This document shows positions 6,523 to 12,210 of a DNA stretch of 12,210 nt, piece after piece. How positions within the stretch are numbered: the first letter of the stretch is position 1; each line of letters opens with the position of its first letter. The position numbers and the translations under genes were made by a program. Below the pieces are notes generated by a model, which saw only the letters and a list, made by a program, of their open reading frames with translations, was not told the origin of the DNA and ran no database searches. The stretch is from JAZGDL01 sp036477795 (GTDB lineage: Bacteria; Planctomycetota; Phycisphaerae; UBA1845), in assembly GCA_036477795.1 (NCBI GenBank), contig JAZGDL010000109.1, positions 1 to 12,210 of the forward strand, written 5' to 3'.

Positions 6523-6551
6523 TTGCCGGATGAGGCGCGACATGATATACT
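6523..6551 (+). promoter_or_regulatory. Sigma-70-type promoter of the toxin-antitoxin locus
   Basis: TTGCCG (6523-6528) and TATACT (6546-6551) are spaced by exactly 17 bases, 4/6 and 5/6 matches to the -35 and -10 consensus. The antitoxin ATG at 6581 is 29 bases downstream, leaving a short leader. Autoregulation at such promoters is usual for type II loci; no operator was identified. Confidence 0.5.
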
Positions 6552-6580
6552 GTGACGGTGAGGGCGATGGAGTATGTGGC

Positions 6581-6784
6581 ATGAAATTGCATCCTCAGTA
6601 TGTCGTGAACGGACGCGGCGAGCGTACCGCGGTCATCCTTCCGATGGACGAGTATCGGTTGATTATCGAAGCCTTGGAAGATCAGCTCGATGCCGCCGAC
6701 CTCGACGAGGCTGTCGTCGGGGAGACCGAGTTCGTCCCCTACGAGCAAGCTCGTGCCGAACTCCGGGACCAGGGGAAGCTGTGA
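6581..6784 (+). CDS. Phd/YefM-like antitoxin of a type II toxin-antitoxin pair
   Basis: 67 residues from ATG 6581. The N-terminal segment YVVNGRGERTAVILPMDEYRL resembles the conserved core of Phd/YefM-like antitoxins, with strand-turn-strand followed by a D/E-E-Y helix. The acidic C-terminal half (DAADLDEAVVGE, PYEQARAEL) would be the disordered toxin-binding tail. Such proteins bind their own promoter as dimers and neutralise the toxin. It ends in GTGA, sharing four bases with the GTG start of the toxin remnant, as in co-translated antitoxin-toxin pairs. Because the toxin is broken, the antitoxin is probably an orphan now. The protein is shorter than classical Phd at the N-terminus, so the exact family is uncertain. 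Confidence 0.7.
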   Translation: MKLHPQYVVNGRGERTAVILPMDEYRLIIEALEDQLDAADLDEAVVGETEFVPYEQARAELRDQGKL

Positions 6785-6870
6785 GCTATGCGGTGCTGCT
6801 GGCCGGTCGCGCCCGGCGCGAACTGGAGAGTCTCTGCGCGGAAATTGTCGCCCGAATCGACCAGCAGATC
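6781..6870 (+). pseudogene. RelE/ParE-type toxin, truncated after about 30 codons
   Basis: From GTG 6781 the reading is MSYAVLLAGRARRELESL and then AEIVARIDQQI, the usual first helix-turn-helix of a RelE/ParE-superfamily toxin (strand, then two helices with R-A-R-R-E-L). After about 6870 the frame stays open to 7113 but the protein no longer resembles the family: no core beta-sheet, no catalytic Arg/Lys/Tyr. The downstream DNA is repeat and group II intron material. The toxin is therefore very likely inactive. RelE members cut mRNA in the ribosome and ParE members poison gyrase; the fragment does not decide between them. Confidence 0.65.
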
Positions 6871-6915
6871 ATCATGAACACGCGGGGTTATGACTTTAAC
6901 ATCGATCGACAGTTG

Positions 6916-7019
6916 GGTAGGGTAGGTGATTCACCTGCCTTCACTATCCGCTGCCGCACCTTTGACATTCCCTCGACTCGACGCCGGATGGTAAAGGCAG
7001 GTCAACGACCTGCCCTACC
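6916..7019. repeat. Inverted pair of REP-like palindromes (GGCAGGT core)
   Basis: Units at 6916-6939 and 6996-7019 are reverse complements of each other except for the loop and one base. One reads GGTAGGG-TAGGTGA and the other TCAACGA-CCTGCCCTACC. Each also folds on itself (AGGTGA/TCACCT; GGCAGGTC/GACCTGCC). They separate the broken toxin from the intron remnant, like a BIME-type pair of REP units. Confidence 0.8.
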
Positions 7020-7021
7020 TG

Positions 7022-7222
7022 GCTTACACGAGCGTGTTTCGTGGCTTGGACGCTTGGCTACGGCGGCGGTTGCGACGCATCCTTCTCAAGCGCCACAAGA
7101 TAAGCCGCCATAGTGGTTTGGGTACAGCTCATCATCGCTGGCCGAACGCTTTCTTTGCGGCGCATGGGTTGTTCAGCATGGAAGCAGCCCATGTCGCGCT
7201 CCGTCAATCCGCGACGCGGTGA
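7022..7222 (+). pseudogene. Group II intron reverse transcriptase/maturase, C-terminal remnant
   Basis: The last 66 codons of an intron-encoded protein, ending at TGA 7220-7222. LDAWLRRRLRRILLKR followed by HHRWPNAFFAAHGLFSM and then AAHVALRQS is the hallmark C-terminal end (domain X and DNA-binding region) of bacterial group II maturases. The reverse transcriptase domain (YADD) and start are missing; a REP-like palindrome adjoins the 5' break. Intact proteins splice the intron RNA and reverse transcribe it into DNA targets; this fragment can do neither. It lies just before RNA domains V and VI at 7236-7310, as expected. Confidence 0.88.
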
Positions 7223-7235
7223 ACCACCGACTGGA

Positions 7236-7310
7236 GAGCCGTGTGCGGGAGAACCGCATGCACAGTTCGGAGGGAGGGGAGACCGGGCAACCGGTCTTCC
7301 CTACCCCTAT
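7236..7310 (+). ncRNA. Group II intron domains V and VI (3' end of a truncated intron)
   Basis: GAGCCGTGTGCGGGAGAACC opens a 33-nt hairpin closing with GCATGCACAGTTC at 7268. It has the catalytic AGC triad in its 5' strand and a GNRA-like tip, as in domain V. Domain VI follows as GGGAGGGGAGACCGG-GCAA-CCGGTCTTCCC with a candidate branch-point A near 7303, seven to eight bases before the likely 3' splice site CTAT at 7310. The catalytic 5' domains are absent, so the copy cannot splice. Confidence 0.85.
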
Positions 7311-7505
7311 CCCGTCCAATAAGTAAGCCCGACCCCCTTATCCCCCCCACGATCTCTCCGATGATCTCGAATTCCATCGCCACAAAGCGCCAACCTCCGT
7401 CGCCTGGGGCGGGATTTGGCCGCCCTTCATCTACCACATGTGAAGCCCGTCTACCGAATCGCGGCGCGTAGAACCCGCCTACGGCAAACACGACCTACCC
7501 GGCTC
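7311..7505. other. Non-coding interval after the intron remnant
   Basis: About 195 bases of presumed exon-side DNA. I see no convincing gene, RNA or strong palindrome. Open frames here show no family resemblance and read across known elements on both sides. Confidence 0.5.
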
Positions 7506-7604
7506 CTACACCCCCAGGGCAGCCAGGTTGGGCCCGGCGTAGGTGACGAAGTTGTCCAGCCAGGCGTTGAACTCGGCGTCGCCGCCGGGGATGTAGTCGG
7601 CCAT
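7506..7604 (-). pseudogene. N-terminal remnant of a planctomycete hypothetical protein
   Basis: ATG 7604 with AAGGAG upstream starts MADYIPGGDAEFNAWLDNFV and stops at TAG 7506-7508 after 32 codons. The MADYIP...D-x-F-N-x-W-x-x-N-F-V opening is, as far as I recall, the start of a family of longer proteins often seen in Planctomycetota, of unknown function. The well-formed ribosome binding site and abrupt end in AALGV suggest a gene that lost its body, possibly when the neighbouring intron or ATPase locus arrived. A genuine short peptide is also possible. Confidence 0.5.
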
Positions 7605-7691
7605 CGGAGGGACTCCTTTCCTTGGTGGGGGACCGACACGGGGATCTTATTCCAACGCACGGACAAGAGTGTAGAACGCCTTAGTTGCCTC

Positions 7692-10043
7692 CTAGGCCTT
7701 TCCGTAGCGCCACCGCAGATGCCCGCACTTGCACTGAACAAACTCCGCCCTTTCCTCATGCAGCTTGTGGACCGGCTTCTTACACTTTGGACAATCGAAG
7801 AACGCCAGCGCCTTTTCGCACGCCGCGATGAGGTTCTTGGCCTCATTGCGAACCAAGTCCAAGGAGTGTGTGGCCCTGTTCCCCCAGGCGACCAGTAGCT
7901 TGTCCGCTCCGACGAATGCATCTACCGCATCTTGGTAGGGATCGTATTTCTCCTCGCCCCTAATCTGGAAGCACTCTTTGCCGTCCGAGATGAGCTGGGA
8001 AAGGAACTCGTGCGCCATTCTATGATCGTTCCGTTCACCGAGCAGGTAAAGCAGCCTGACCTTGAGACGTTCGGCTCGAGTAGCAAGTTCGATGTCCATG
8101 ATCGTGCGCGCTAAGGTCCCAGCCGAAGCGGGATCATTCTCAAGCTTCGTGCGGGCATCTTCAAGGCCCCAGGTCTTCTCCCGCCACTGTATGCCGACCT
8201 CCGGGTTTTCCCAAGGGCGGAGCGCCTTGAAAGACCAGCCGTCAAGCCGCTGTCGGAGCTCGGTATACCAGACGCGATCGTGGGTGAGGACAATGACCTG
8301 TCGATCCATGAACTCTTTCTCCAGCAGGTCGACGATCATTCCTCGGTGGTTCCGGTCGAGGCTTACGACGACGTCGTCAAGAAAGATCGGGCGATCGTTG
8401 CTCGCCTCGCGCTTCGCCATGGCGAGGAAGATGCAGAGGCCAAGGCTATTGCGGAACCCTTCGGAGAGGGTCAGCCTCGGTGAATCCTGCTCCTTCCCGT
8501 GGAACTTCAGTCCAATGTCTATCGCCTTGTCCGTGTCGGGCGGGACGTAGAGCCGGACATTCTCGATCGGCTCGCCCGGATGAAGGATCGCCCACATGCC
8601 CTGGATGTCCGCAGTAATCTCGTCGATCACGTTCTGAGAACGTAGCCTGATCTCTTCTCGGGTGCCCTGCTCCAGAGCGTTGAGGAACGAGATCAGCGCC
8701 TCGGTACGCTTTCCCGCTGCGCCCAGTTCCTTGGCGTCGATCACCGCCTTGGCAGTCTCGACGATTTGCCTATCCGTTGAAAGCTGTTTGGCGTCCGGCG
8801 GGGCATCCTTCGAGGCCGTCGCCGCCGCATCGATCAGCGGTAGCAGCTTGTCCTCGATGTTCTTCAGGTCATCCTCGGTGAACGAAACACGGAACGCGTC
8901 AGCCTTGAACCCATCGAGGTAGGTGAAGCTCTCGGACAGGGATTCCTGGGCGGGATCGTCACGCCACGATTTCACATCTGCCTTGCTCAGGCTGGACTTG
9001 AGGGACTTAACGGCGTCGCAGAGCGTCTCGATTGCTGCCTTACGCGTCTCAAAGGTGGCGATGACCTCCTGAAGTCGCTCCTTCTCGGCTCTGACGTGCG
9101 CTTGGAACTCCGGGACCGGTATGGACCGACCGCATGCGGGACATTCTACCTCTTCCTCGTCTCCCAGCTTCTCTACGAAAACGCCGGCGGATTGCAGGAC
9201 CTCCAGCTTCTCCGCAATGAGCGGTTCCACCGCCCCCGCCAACTTCGCGCTGGCTGATCGGACGGCATCAACGTGGTCTTTCAGCTTCAAGCCCGCCACA
9301 TCTTGAAGCGTGGTGTACCTTCTTTGGTCTGCTGTGGATTCGCTGATCCGCGTTTCGATCGCTGTTTCGAGCTCGTCGGAGCGAGCTAGCGGGTCCGTCG
9401 TGGCGGTTTTGTCCGGGCAATAAGTCTTGTGCAGCTTCTCGATTCGCTTGAGAATCTGATCGTAGTCGTCCGTGCCGAAAGTCTCCCGCCGCTTCGTCTC
9501 CACTCCCTGTAGCTTGATCCTCATTTCATCGACCCTCGATACGGCTCGCACCGACTTTGCAAGCTGGCGGACGTTCTCGGCCCCCGCTTCCATGTGGTCA
9601 AGACCGAAGAGCGGCAGGAGCGCCGAGTACTTAGCGCCCTTGGTGTCGCCGATAAAGGCCGCGACCTCGTTCTGTCTGAGCACCGTGCGCCGGTACTCCC
9701 AACTGCTTATGGCGACGTGCTCGGCTCCGGAACTCGTGGAGGTGCCGTTTCGCTTGATCTCAGTCGTTAGCTCAGACCCGTCCTTGAACTTGATTCGTAG
9801 CTCCGTCTTCTTCCCTTCCGGCGTGTGGGTGTTGAGGATGCCCTTCTCTTGCCGCTTCCCACTGTACTCGTGGGCCAAGTGTTCGATCCTGCCACCGTTG
9901 AGCACGTATTCGATGGCGTCAACGAAGCACGACTTGCCGGTTCCATTCTCGCCATAGACGACCATCGACCTGGACTTCGTGTCGAGCTCGATCGCGTCGG
10001 CCGCGCCCCTGAACCAGGCGATGTCGATGATCTCAATCCTCAT
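7692..10043 (-). CDS. Rad50/RecF-like AAA ATPase with mid-protein CxxC and C-terminal zinc ribbon, possible defence effector
   Basis: 783 residues from ATG 10043. Walker A is GENGTGKS (31-38); helical, probably coiled-coil stretches run about 150-290 and 310-470 around a CPACGRS at 301-307, as in a Rad50 zinc hook. The second ATPase lobe has the signature-like LTLSEGFRNSLG (524-535), Walker B IFLDDV with D556/D557, D-loop SLD (561-563) and switch His588 in VLTHD. Residues 600-783 are an extension: helices containing RNDHRMAH (671-678) and GNRATH, then a zinc-ribbon-like CPKC (751-754) with CKC (771-773). The layout (split ATPase, hook, C-terminal helical effector) recalls RloC, an anticodon nuclease with a Rad50-like ATPase. 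RNase activity is only inferred. It overlaps the upstream small gene by 11 bp, so the two form one operon. A DNA-repair ATPase is the alternative. Confidence 0.8.
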   Translation of the reverse strand: MRIEIIDIAWFRGAADAIELDTKSRSMVVYGENGTGKSCFVDAIEYVLNGGRIEHLAHEYSGKRQEKGILNTHTPEGKKTELRIKFKDGSELTTEIKRNGTSTSSGAEHVAISSWEYRRTVLRQNEVAAFIGDTKGAKYSALLPLFGLDHMEAGAENVRQLAKSVRAVSRVDEMRIKLQGVETKRRETFGTDDYDQILKRIEKLHKTYCPDKTATTDPLARSDELETAIETRISESTADQRRYTTLQDVAGLKLKDHVDAVRSASAKLAGAVEPLIAEKLEVLQSAGVFVEKLGDEEEVECPACGRSIPVPEFQAHVRAEKERLQEVIATFETRKAAIETLCDAVKSLKSSLSKADVKSWRDDPAQESLSESFTYLDGFKADAFRVSFTEDDLKNIEDKLLPLIDAAATASKDAPPDAKQLSTDRQIVETAKAVIDAKELGAAGKRTEALISFLNALEQGTREEIRLRSQNVIDEITADIQGMWAILHPGEPIENVRLYVPPDTDKAIDIGLKFHGKEQDSPRLTLSEGFRNSLGLCIFLAMAKREASNDRPIFLDDVVVSLDRNHRGMIVDLLEKEFMDRQVIVLTHDRVWYTELRQRLDGWSFKALRPWENPEVGIQWREKTWGLEDARTKLENDPASAGTLARTIMDIELATRAERLKVRLLYLLGERNDHRMAHEFLSQLISDGKECFQIRGEEKYDPYQDAVDAFVGADKLLVAWGNRATHSLDLVRNEAKNLIAACEKALAFFDCPKCKKPVHKLHEERAEFVQCKCGHLRWRYGKA

Positions 10044-10260
10044 GGCTCGATTGCACCTCTGGGGCAGGTGGTGTCGCCATGTCGGCGATTAGTGCCTTCG
10101 CAGTCTCGGTCAGTTCCTTCGAAGTAAGTGGCCCCTCGCCGAGTTTCCCTTTGACTAGGTCCGTCATCCGAATCGCTACAGCATCAGTGACCGTTGGTTG
10201 TTGGGCCCTTCGGGCCTCACCGATGCGCTTGTCGATCCAGTCTTCAGCTTCTGTGTACAT
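10033..10260 (-). CDS. Small helical protein, partner of the Rad50-like ATPase
   Basis: 75 residues from ATG 10260, with AGGAG five bases upstream; stop TGA 10033-10035 overlaps the start of the ATPase gene by 11 bases, so the two are translationally coupled. The sequence is charged and helical (EDWIDKRIGEARRAQQ; TSKELTETAKALIADM) with a Pro-rich linker near the end. I recognise no family. Size and position suggest an accessory, regulator or antitoxin-like partner of the ATPase, but nothing in the sequence proves it. Upstream on the minus strand a TATACT (10292-10297) could be a -10 box, without a clear -35. Confidence 0.7.
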   Translation of the reverse strand: MYTEAEDWIDKRIGEARRAQQPTVTDAVAIRMTDLVKGKLGEGPLTSKELTETAKALIADMATPPAPEVQSSHED

Positions 10261-10315
10261 CTCGGCTCCTCTGGTCGCCGTTCAGGAGGTGAGTATACAC
10301 GGTCATCCTGGCTGC

Positions 10316-10520
10316 GGATGGGTGGCCCAGGTCTTTGGACTCGGGGTCTCGGTTCCGTTGCCATACCACCGTAGCCCACAGGCCGACGATCCTACTGATC
10401 GCTGAGGGGCGAAAGCTGACAGCTTCTACGCCCCAATCGTCGCGCTGGCCGTCTCGCTCCAGGGGCCGGCTTCGCCGCGGGTGCTGAGCCATCGTCGCAT
10501 ATCATGCGCCGTCTTGCCCG
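10316..10520. repeat. Composite dispersed repeat, copy 1
   Basis: Begins with the palindromic module TGGCCCAGGTCTTTGGACTC (core 10326-10345), then GACCGAC/GCTGAGGG-type sequence, then the block AGCTGACAGCTTCTACGCCC through CTCCAGGGGCCGGCTTCGCC to CTGAGCCATCGT and GTCTTGCC. The second half matches 11624-11738 closely and the first half matches 11774-11870. Open frames across it (such as RRSRPLERDGQRDD) are encoded by the repeat and are not genes. Confidence 0.85.
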
Positions 10521-10535
10521 GGTCGGCGCCGGCGC

Positions 10536-10715
10536 TCAGGGCTTTGCCGCCTTAAGGCCGAGCTTCTCGCGCAGCTTCTCGGCCGTCTGGCGGGCGCGAT
10601 CCGCAAGGCGGTTCACGTCGTTCCCGGTCTCCTCGCTCAGCTTCCTGCGAACCCGCCGCACGTCGTCGACGGGCGTCTCTTCGGTTTTCTGCGGCGATGG
10701 ATTCACGGTGCTCAT
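10536..10715 (-). CDS. Small antitoxin-like protein
   Basis: 59 residues from ATG 10715. The segment VDDVRRVRRKLSEETGNDVN followed by RLADRARQTAEKLREK resembles the (D/E)-x-(V/I)-R-x-(V/I)-R-x-x-L pattern of small proteins that accompany PIN-domain toxins. It is helical, basic at the C-terminus, with no membrane segment. It is the third gene of the minus-strand PIN locus, 33 bp after the middle gene. The middle gene ends in a similar DEIRAIRKGL, so the two may be related or one may be a split duplicate. Assignment as antitoxin is inference. Confidence 0.6.
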   Translation of the reverse strand: MSTVNPSPQKTEETPVDDVRRVRRKLSEETGNDVNRLADRARQTAEKLREKLGLKAAKP

Positions 10716-10748
10716 TCGTCGGCGGGTGGGCGTCCCCTGCAAGGTGGC

Positions 10749-11033
10749 CTACTCTCTCTTCTCTGCAAGGCCTTTGCGAATGGCCCGAATCTCATCTATG
10801 ATTAGCTCATCATCAACCTCGGCCCCTTCGATCGCTTCACGCACCGCCACCGGTTGCTCCGTCGGAAGATTCGCAAACCGCCCGGTTCGCATGCGGTATT
10901 CTTCCTGAAGCTGCTGCAGATGCCGGCCCAGCCGGGCAAAGCCATCCGTTTGCCTGCTAACGGCGGCCCGTGCCGCCCGCGTATCACCCACGGCATTCTT
11001 TGCGTCTGTGTTTTTGTGTTCGATGTTATTCAT
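10749..11033 (-). CDS. Putative antitoxin overlapping the PIN-domain toxin
   Basis: 94 residues from ATG 11033, which lies inside the end of the PIN gene (8-bp overlap, so coupled translation). The N-terminal part has a helical stretch (RQTDGFARLGRHLQQLQEEY) and an extended segment; the acidic tail VDDELIIDEIRAIRKGLAEK resembles the EIRxIRxxL motif of proteins encoded beside PIN toxins. The toxin-first order is unusual but seen in several type II families. No DNA-binding fold is obvious. Likely to neutralise the PIN protein; function not proven. Confidence 0.6.
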   Translation of the reverse strand: MNNIEHKNTDAKNAVGDTRAARAAVSRQTDGFARLGRHLQQLQEEYRMRTGRFANLPTEQPVAVREAIEGAEVDDELIIDEIRAIRKGLAEKRE

Positions 11034-11502
11034 CGCCTGGCTCCCATAAAACTTCAGGCGTCACAATCATCGGCGGGATCTTTCCCACCTTGAGGCACAC
11101 CCTTGCGAGGTGCGGCCGCTTGTTCGGGTTGGCCAAGTGCTTAACGTTCCAGGATAGCACATACTCCATGCCATAGTAAATGGCCACCGCTACGTGAACC
11201 GAATCGCCGACCAGCGGCCCCGGCATCACCTTCTCGTTTACGAGTACCCGAGCAAGTCCGAGCACCTCCTCCGTCACATCGAGCACTGGAATCTCGACCG
11301 TGAATTCCAACGCCTCCTGACCGTGCGGATAGGCCGGAGCCGCAAGCTCCGCGAGCACCTCGCCTGATATGAAAAGCTCATGCTTCTGGCTCTGTGTCTT
11401 TAGCCACGCGAGGCTGCTTCGCTTCCAGAACCGGCTTTGGATATCAGTTCGAGTCGTCACGCACGCACTGAAAAAGCTCGTCTCCAGATACACCTGTGCC
11501 AT
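11026..11502 (-). CDS. PIN-domain ribonuclease, VapC-like toxin
   Basis: 158 residues from ATG 11502. The N-terminus AQVYLETSFFSACVTTR gives a PIN first strand with Glu7 in place of the usual Asp. ISGEVLAEL supplies the second acidic residues (E48/E52), and GDSVHVAVAIYYGMEYVLSW (Asp100) followed by NVKHLANPNK is the third, with the usual hydrophobic alternation. The tail PPMIVTPEVLWEPGDE is typical of a PIN subgroup that ends in TPEVLW. PIN toxins are Mg-dependent RNases that cut tRNA or rRNA. First gene of a three-gene unit with two small helical proteins behind it. The two neighbouring repeats isolate it as a cassette-like block. Confidence 0.82.
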   Translation of the reverse strand: MAQVYLETSFFSACVTTRTDIQSRFWKRSSLAWLKTQSQKHELFISGEVLAELAAPAYPHGQEALEFTVEIPVLDVTEEVLGLARVLVNEKVMPGPLVGDSVHVAVAIYYGMEYVLSWNVKHLANPNKRPHLARVCLKVGKIPPMIVTPEVLWEPGDE

Positions 11503-11530
11503 AACTCTTTGATTCTCTCACATTTGCGCC

Positions 11531-11592
11531 GCCCGGGCTACGGCAGCCCTGGCTGTTAGACGCAATCGCTCCCCCGGGATCAAAGATCCTGG
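11531..11592. repeat. Two REP-like hairpins upstream of the PIN locus
   Basis: 11531-11553: GCCCGGGCT-ACGGC-AGCCCTGGC (one mismatch). 11574-11592: CCGGGATC-AAA-GATCCTGG (one G·U pair). They lie within 90 bp of the PIN start codon, in sequence otherwise without a gene. Neither is followed by a T-tract, so dispersed palindromes fit better than terminators. Confidence 0.7.
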
Positions 11593-11617
11593 ACCACCGA
11601 TGGGTAAGAACTGATGG

Positions 11618-11738
11618 CTGATCGCTGACAGCTTCTACGCCCCGATCGTCGCGTTGTCCGTCTCGCTCCAGGGGCCGGCTTCGCCGTCCCGACGTACATC
11701 GGGACTGAGCCATCGTAGCATGTAATGCGCGGTCTTGC
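11618..11738. repeat. Composite dispersed repeat, copy 2, with an extra hairpin inserted
   Basis: Matches 10405-10517 closely over GCTGACAGCTTCTACGCCCC, the following CGTCTCGCTCCAGGGGCC block, and CTGAGCCATCGT to GTCTTGCC. Between GGCTTCGCC and CTGAGCC this copy carries an additional palindrome at 11686-11705 (arms GTCCCGA and TCGGGAC, six-base loop), so one repeat has been inserted into another. Confidence 0.85.
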
Positions 11739-11768
11739 CAGCTTCCGGGCTGGTGAACTCGGCTACGG

Positions 11769-11900
11769 ACGGGTGGCCCAGGTCTTCAGACTTGGGGTCT
11801 TGATTCCGTTCTCACACCGCCGCAAGCATCGGACCGACCATCCCGCTGAGGGCTGACAGCTTCTGCTCTCCAATCATCGCGCTAGCCGTTTCGCTCCACC
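11769..11900. repeat. Composite dispersed repeat, copy 3 (partly diverged)
   Basis: Starts with the palindrome CCCAGGTCTTCAGACTTGGG (11777-11796), followed by GGTCTTGATTCCGTTCTCAC, then GCTGAGGGCTGACAGCTTCT and a diverged CGCTAGCCGTTTCGCTCC. Module order is as in copy 1. A lone further palindrome of the same kind, CCCAAGTCTTCAGACTTGGG, is at 11978-11997. No gene is supported between 11503 and 12088. Confidence 0.8.
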
Positions 11901-12064
11901 CTCGACATGCCGCCAAGCCGCCTCGGTGGGCAACGGGTGACTTCGGCGTGTGGCCCATCGTGTGGTAAGAGAGGTGGCCCAAGTCTTCAGACTTGGGGGC
12001 TCCATTCGATCGGGACGCGGCGACGAGCAATCAGCCAAACGTCACGAGCGGAAGCAATCATTCC

Positions 12065-12085
12065 CCCATGTCCAAAGGACATGGG
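12065..12085. repeat. REP-like perfect hairpin at the intron insertion point
   Basis: Arms CCCATGTCC and GGACATGGG around AAA. The inverted sequence begins TGGCCCATGTCC, so it is a member of the same family as TGGCCCAAGTCTTCAGACTT at 11975-11994. The intron starts three bases past its right arm. Confidence 0.8.
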
Positions 12086-12088
12086 CCA

Positions 12089-12210
12089 GTGCGCCTGAGA
12101 GTGTACTCGATCAGAGGGGTGCAAGTCCCCCCCAGGCATGCGCTCTCCGGCCTGTAACCGAAGGTAACTGCGTGGCCGTGAGGCGAGGTGGAGAGCAACC
12201 GGAGGTGAAC
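12089..12210 (+). ncRNA. 5' end of a group II intron (domain I start; continues beyond window)
   Basis: The sequence begins GTGCGCC, the canonical GUGYG 5' splice boundary, and about 33 bases in reads GAGGGGTGCAAGTCCCCCCC, the conserved domain I epsilon-prime hairpin seen near the start of bacterial group II introns. Further helices of domain I follow up to the window edge. The remainder, including the reverse transcriptase gene, would lie to the right. It is in the same orientation as the remnant at 7022-7310 but is a separate copy. Confidence 0.8.

Noticed and set aside
10244..10492. Minus-strand open frame encoding a peptide with RRSRPLERDGQRDD, with a similar frame at 11444-11713
   Set aside because: The similarity comes from the composite DNA repeat itself; the two frames diverge at repeat borders and one overlaps the start of the PIN gene. 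No codon or family support.
11555..11561. GTTAGAC, matching the integron attC core GTTRRRY
   Set aside because: No matching RYYYAAC partner or R''/R' arms at proper spacing were found and there is no integrase; a 7-base match is expected by chance.
7022..12210. The two intron pieces as parts of one split intron
   Set aside because: The 3' end (7310) lies upstream of the 5' end (12089) in the same orientation, so they must be two copies unless the region is rearranged or circularly permuted.

Overview
The window looks like chromosomal DNA of a Planctomycetota-type bacterium, probably from an uncultured lineage. It is GC-rich. It carries a sulfatase fragment, an ole long-chain hydrocarbon cluster, and an unusual density of short palindromic repeats and 7- or 8-bp tandem arrays of a kind I associate with planctomycete genomes. 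The taxonomic call is inference from gene content and repeat style; there is no marker gene.

Region 1 (1-5875). The C-terminal half of a sulfatase (+) ends convergently against a complete minus-strand ole cluster, transcribed oleA (5714-4629), oleB-oleC fused in one frame (4554-1693), oleD (1696-701). OleA condenses two acyl-CoAs, OleD reduces the beta-keto acid, the OleC part makes a beta-lactone and the OleB part decarboxylates it to a cis-olefin. All the catalytic motifs I looked for are present. The striking feature is that repetitive DNA has entered these genes in frame: the OleB-OleC linker is essentially four repeat elements read as protein, OleC has two further repeat insertions, OleA has one, and oleD takes its stop codon from a repeat element.

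Region 2 (5876-7691). A retropepsin-like aspartic protease gene (-) is followed by a toxin-antitoxin locus (+) with a good sigma-70-type promoter. The toxin is cut off after about 30 codons. Behind it lie an inverted pair of REP-like palindromes and the 3' end of a group II intron (maturase C-terminus plus RNA domains V and VI). A 32-codon remnant of another gene lies on the minus strand.

Region 3 (7692-10260). A two-gene minus-strand operon holds a 75-residue protein and a 783-residue Rad50/RecF-like ATPase with a mid-protein CxxC and a C-terminal helical plus zinc-ribbon extension. Its layout recalls RloC-type defence ATPases, so it is the best candidate for an undescribed system here, although the function is not proven.

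Region 4 (10261-12210). A PIN-domain (VapC-like) toxin and two small proteins (-) are bracketed by three copies of a composite repeat over 100 bp long and by several other palindromes. The last 122 bases are the 5' end of a second group II intron, which begins three bases after a REP-like hairpin and runs out of the window.
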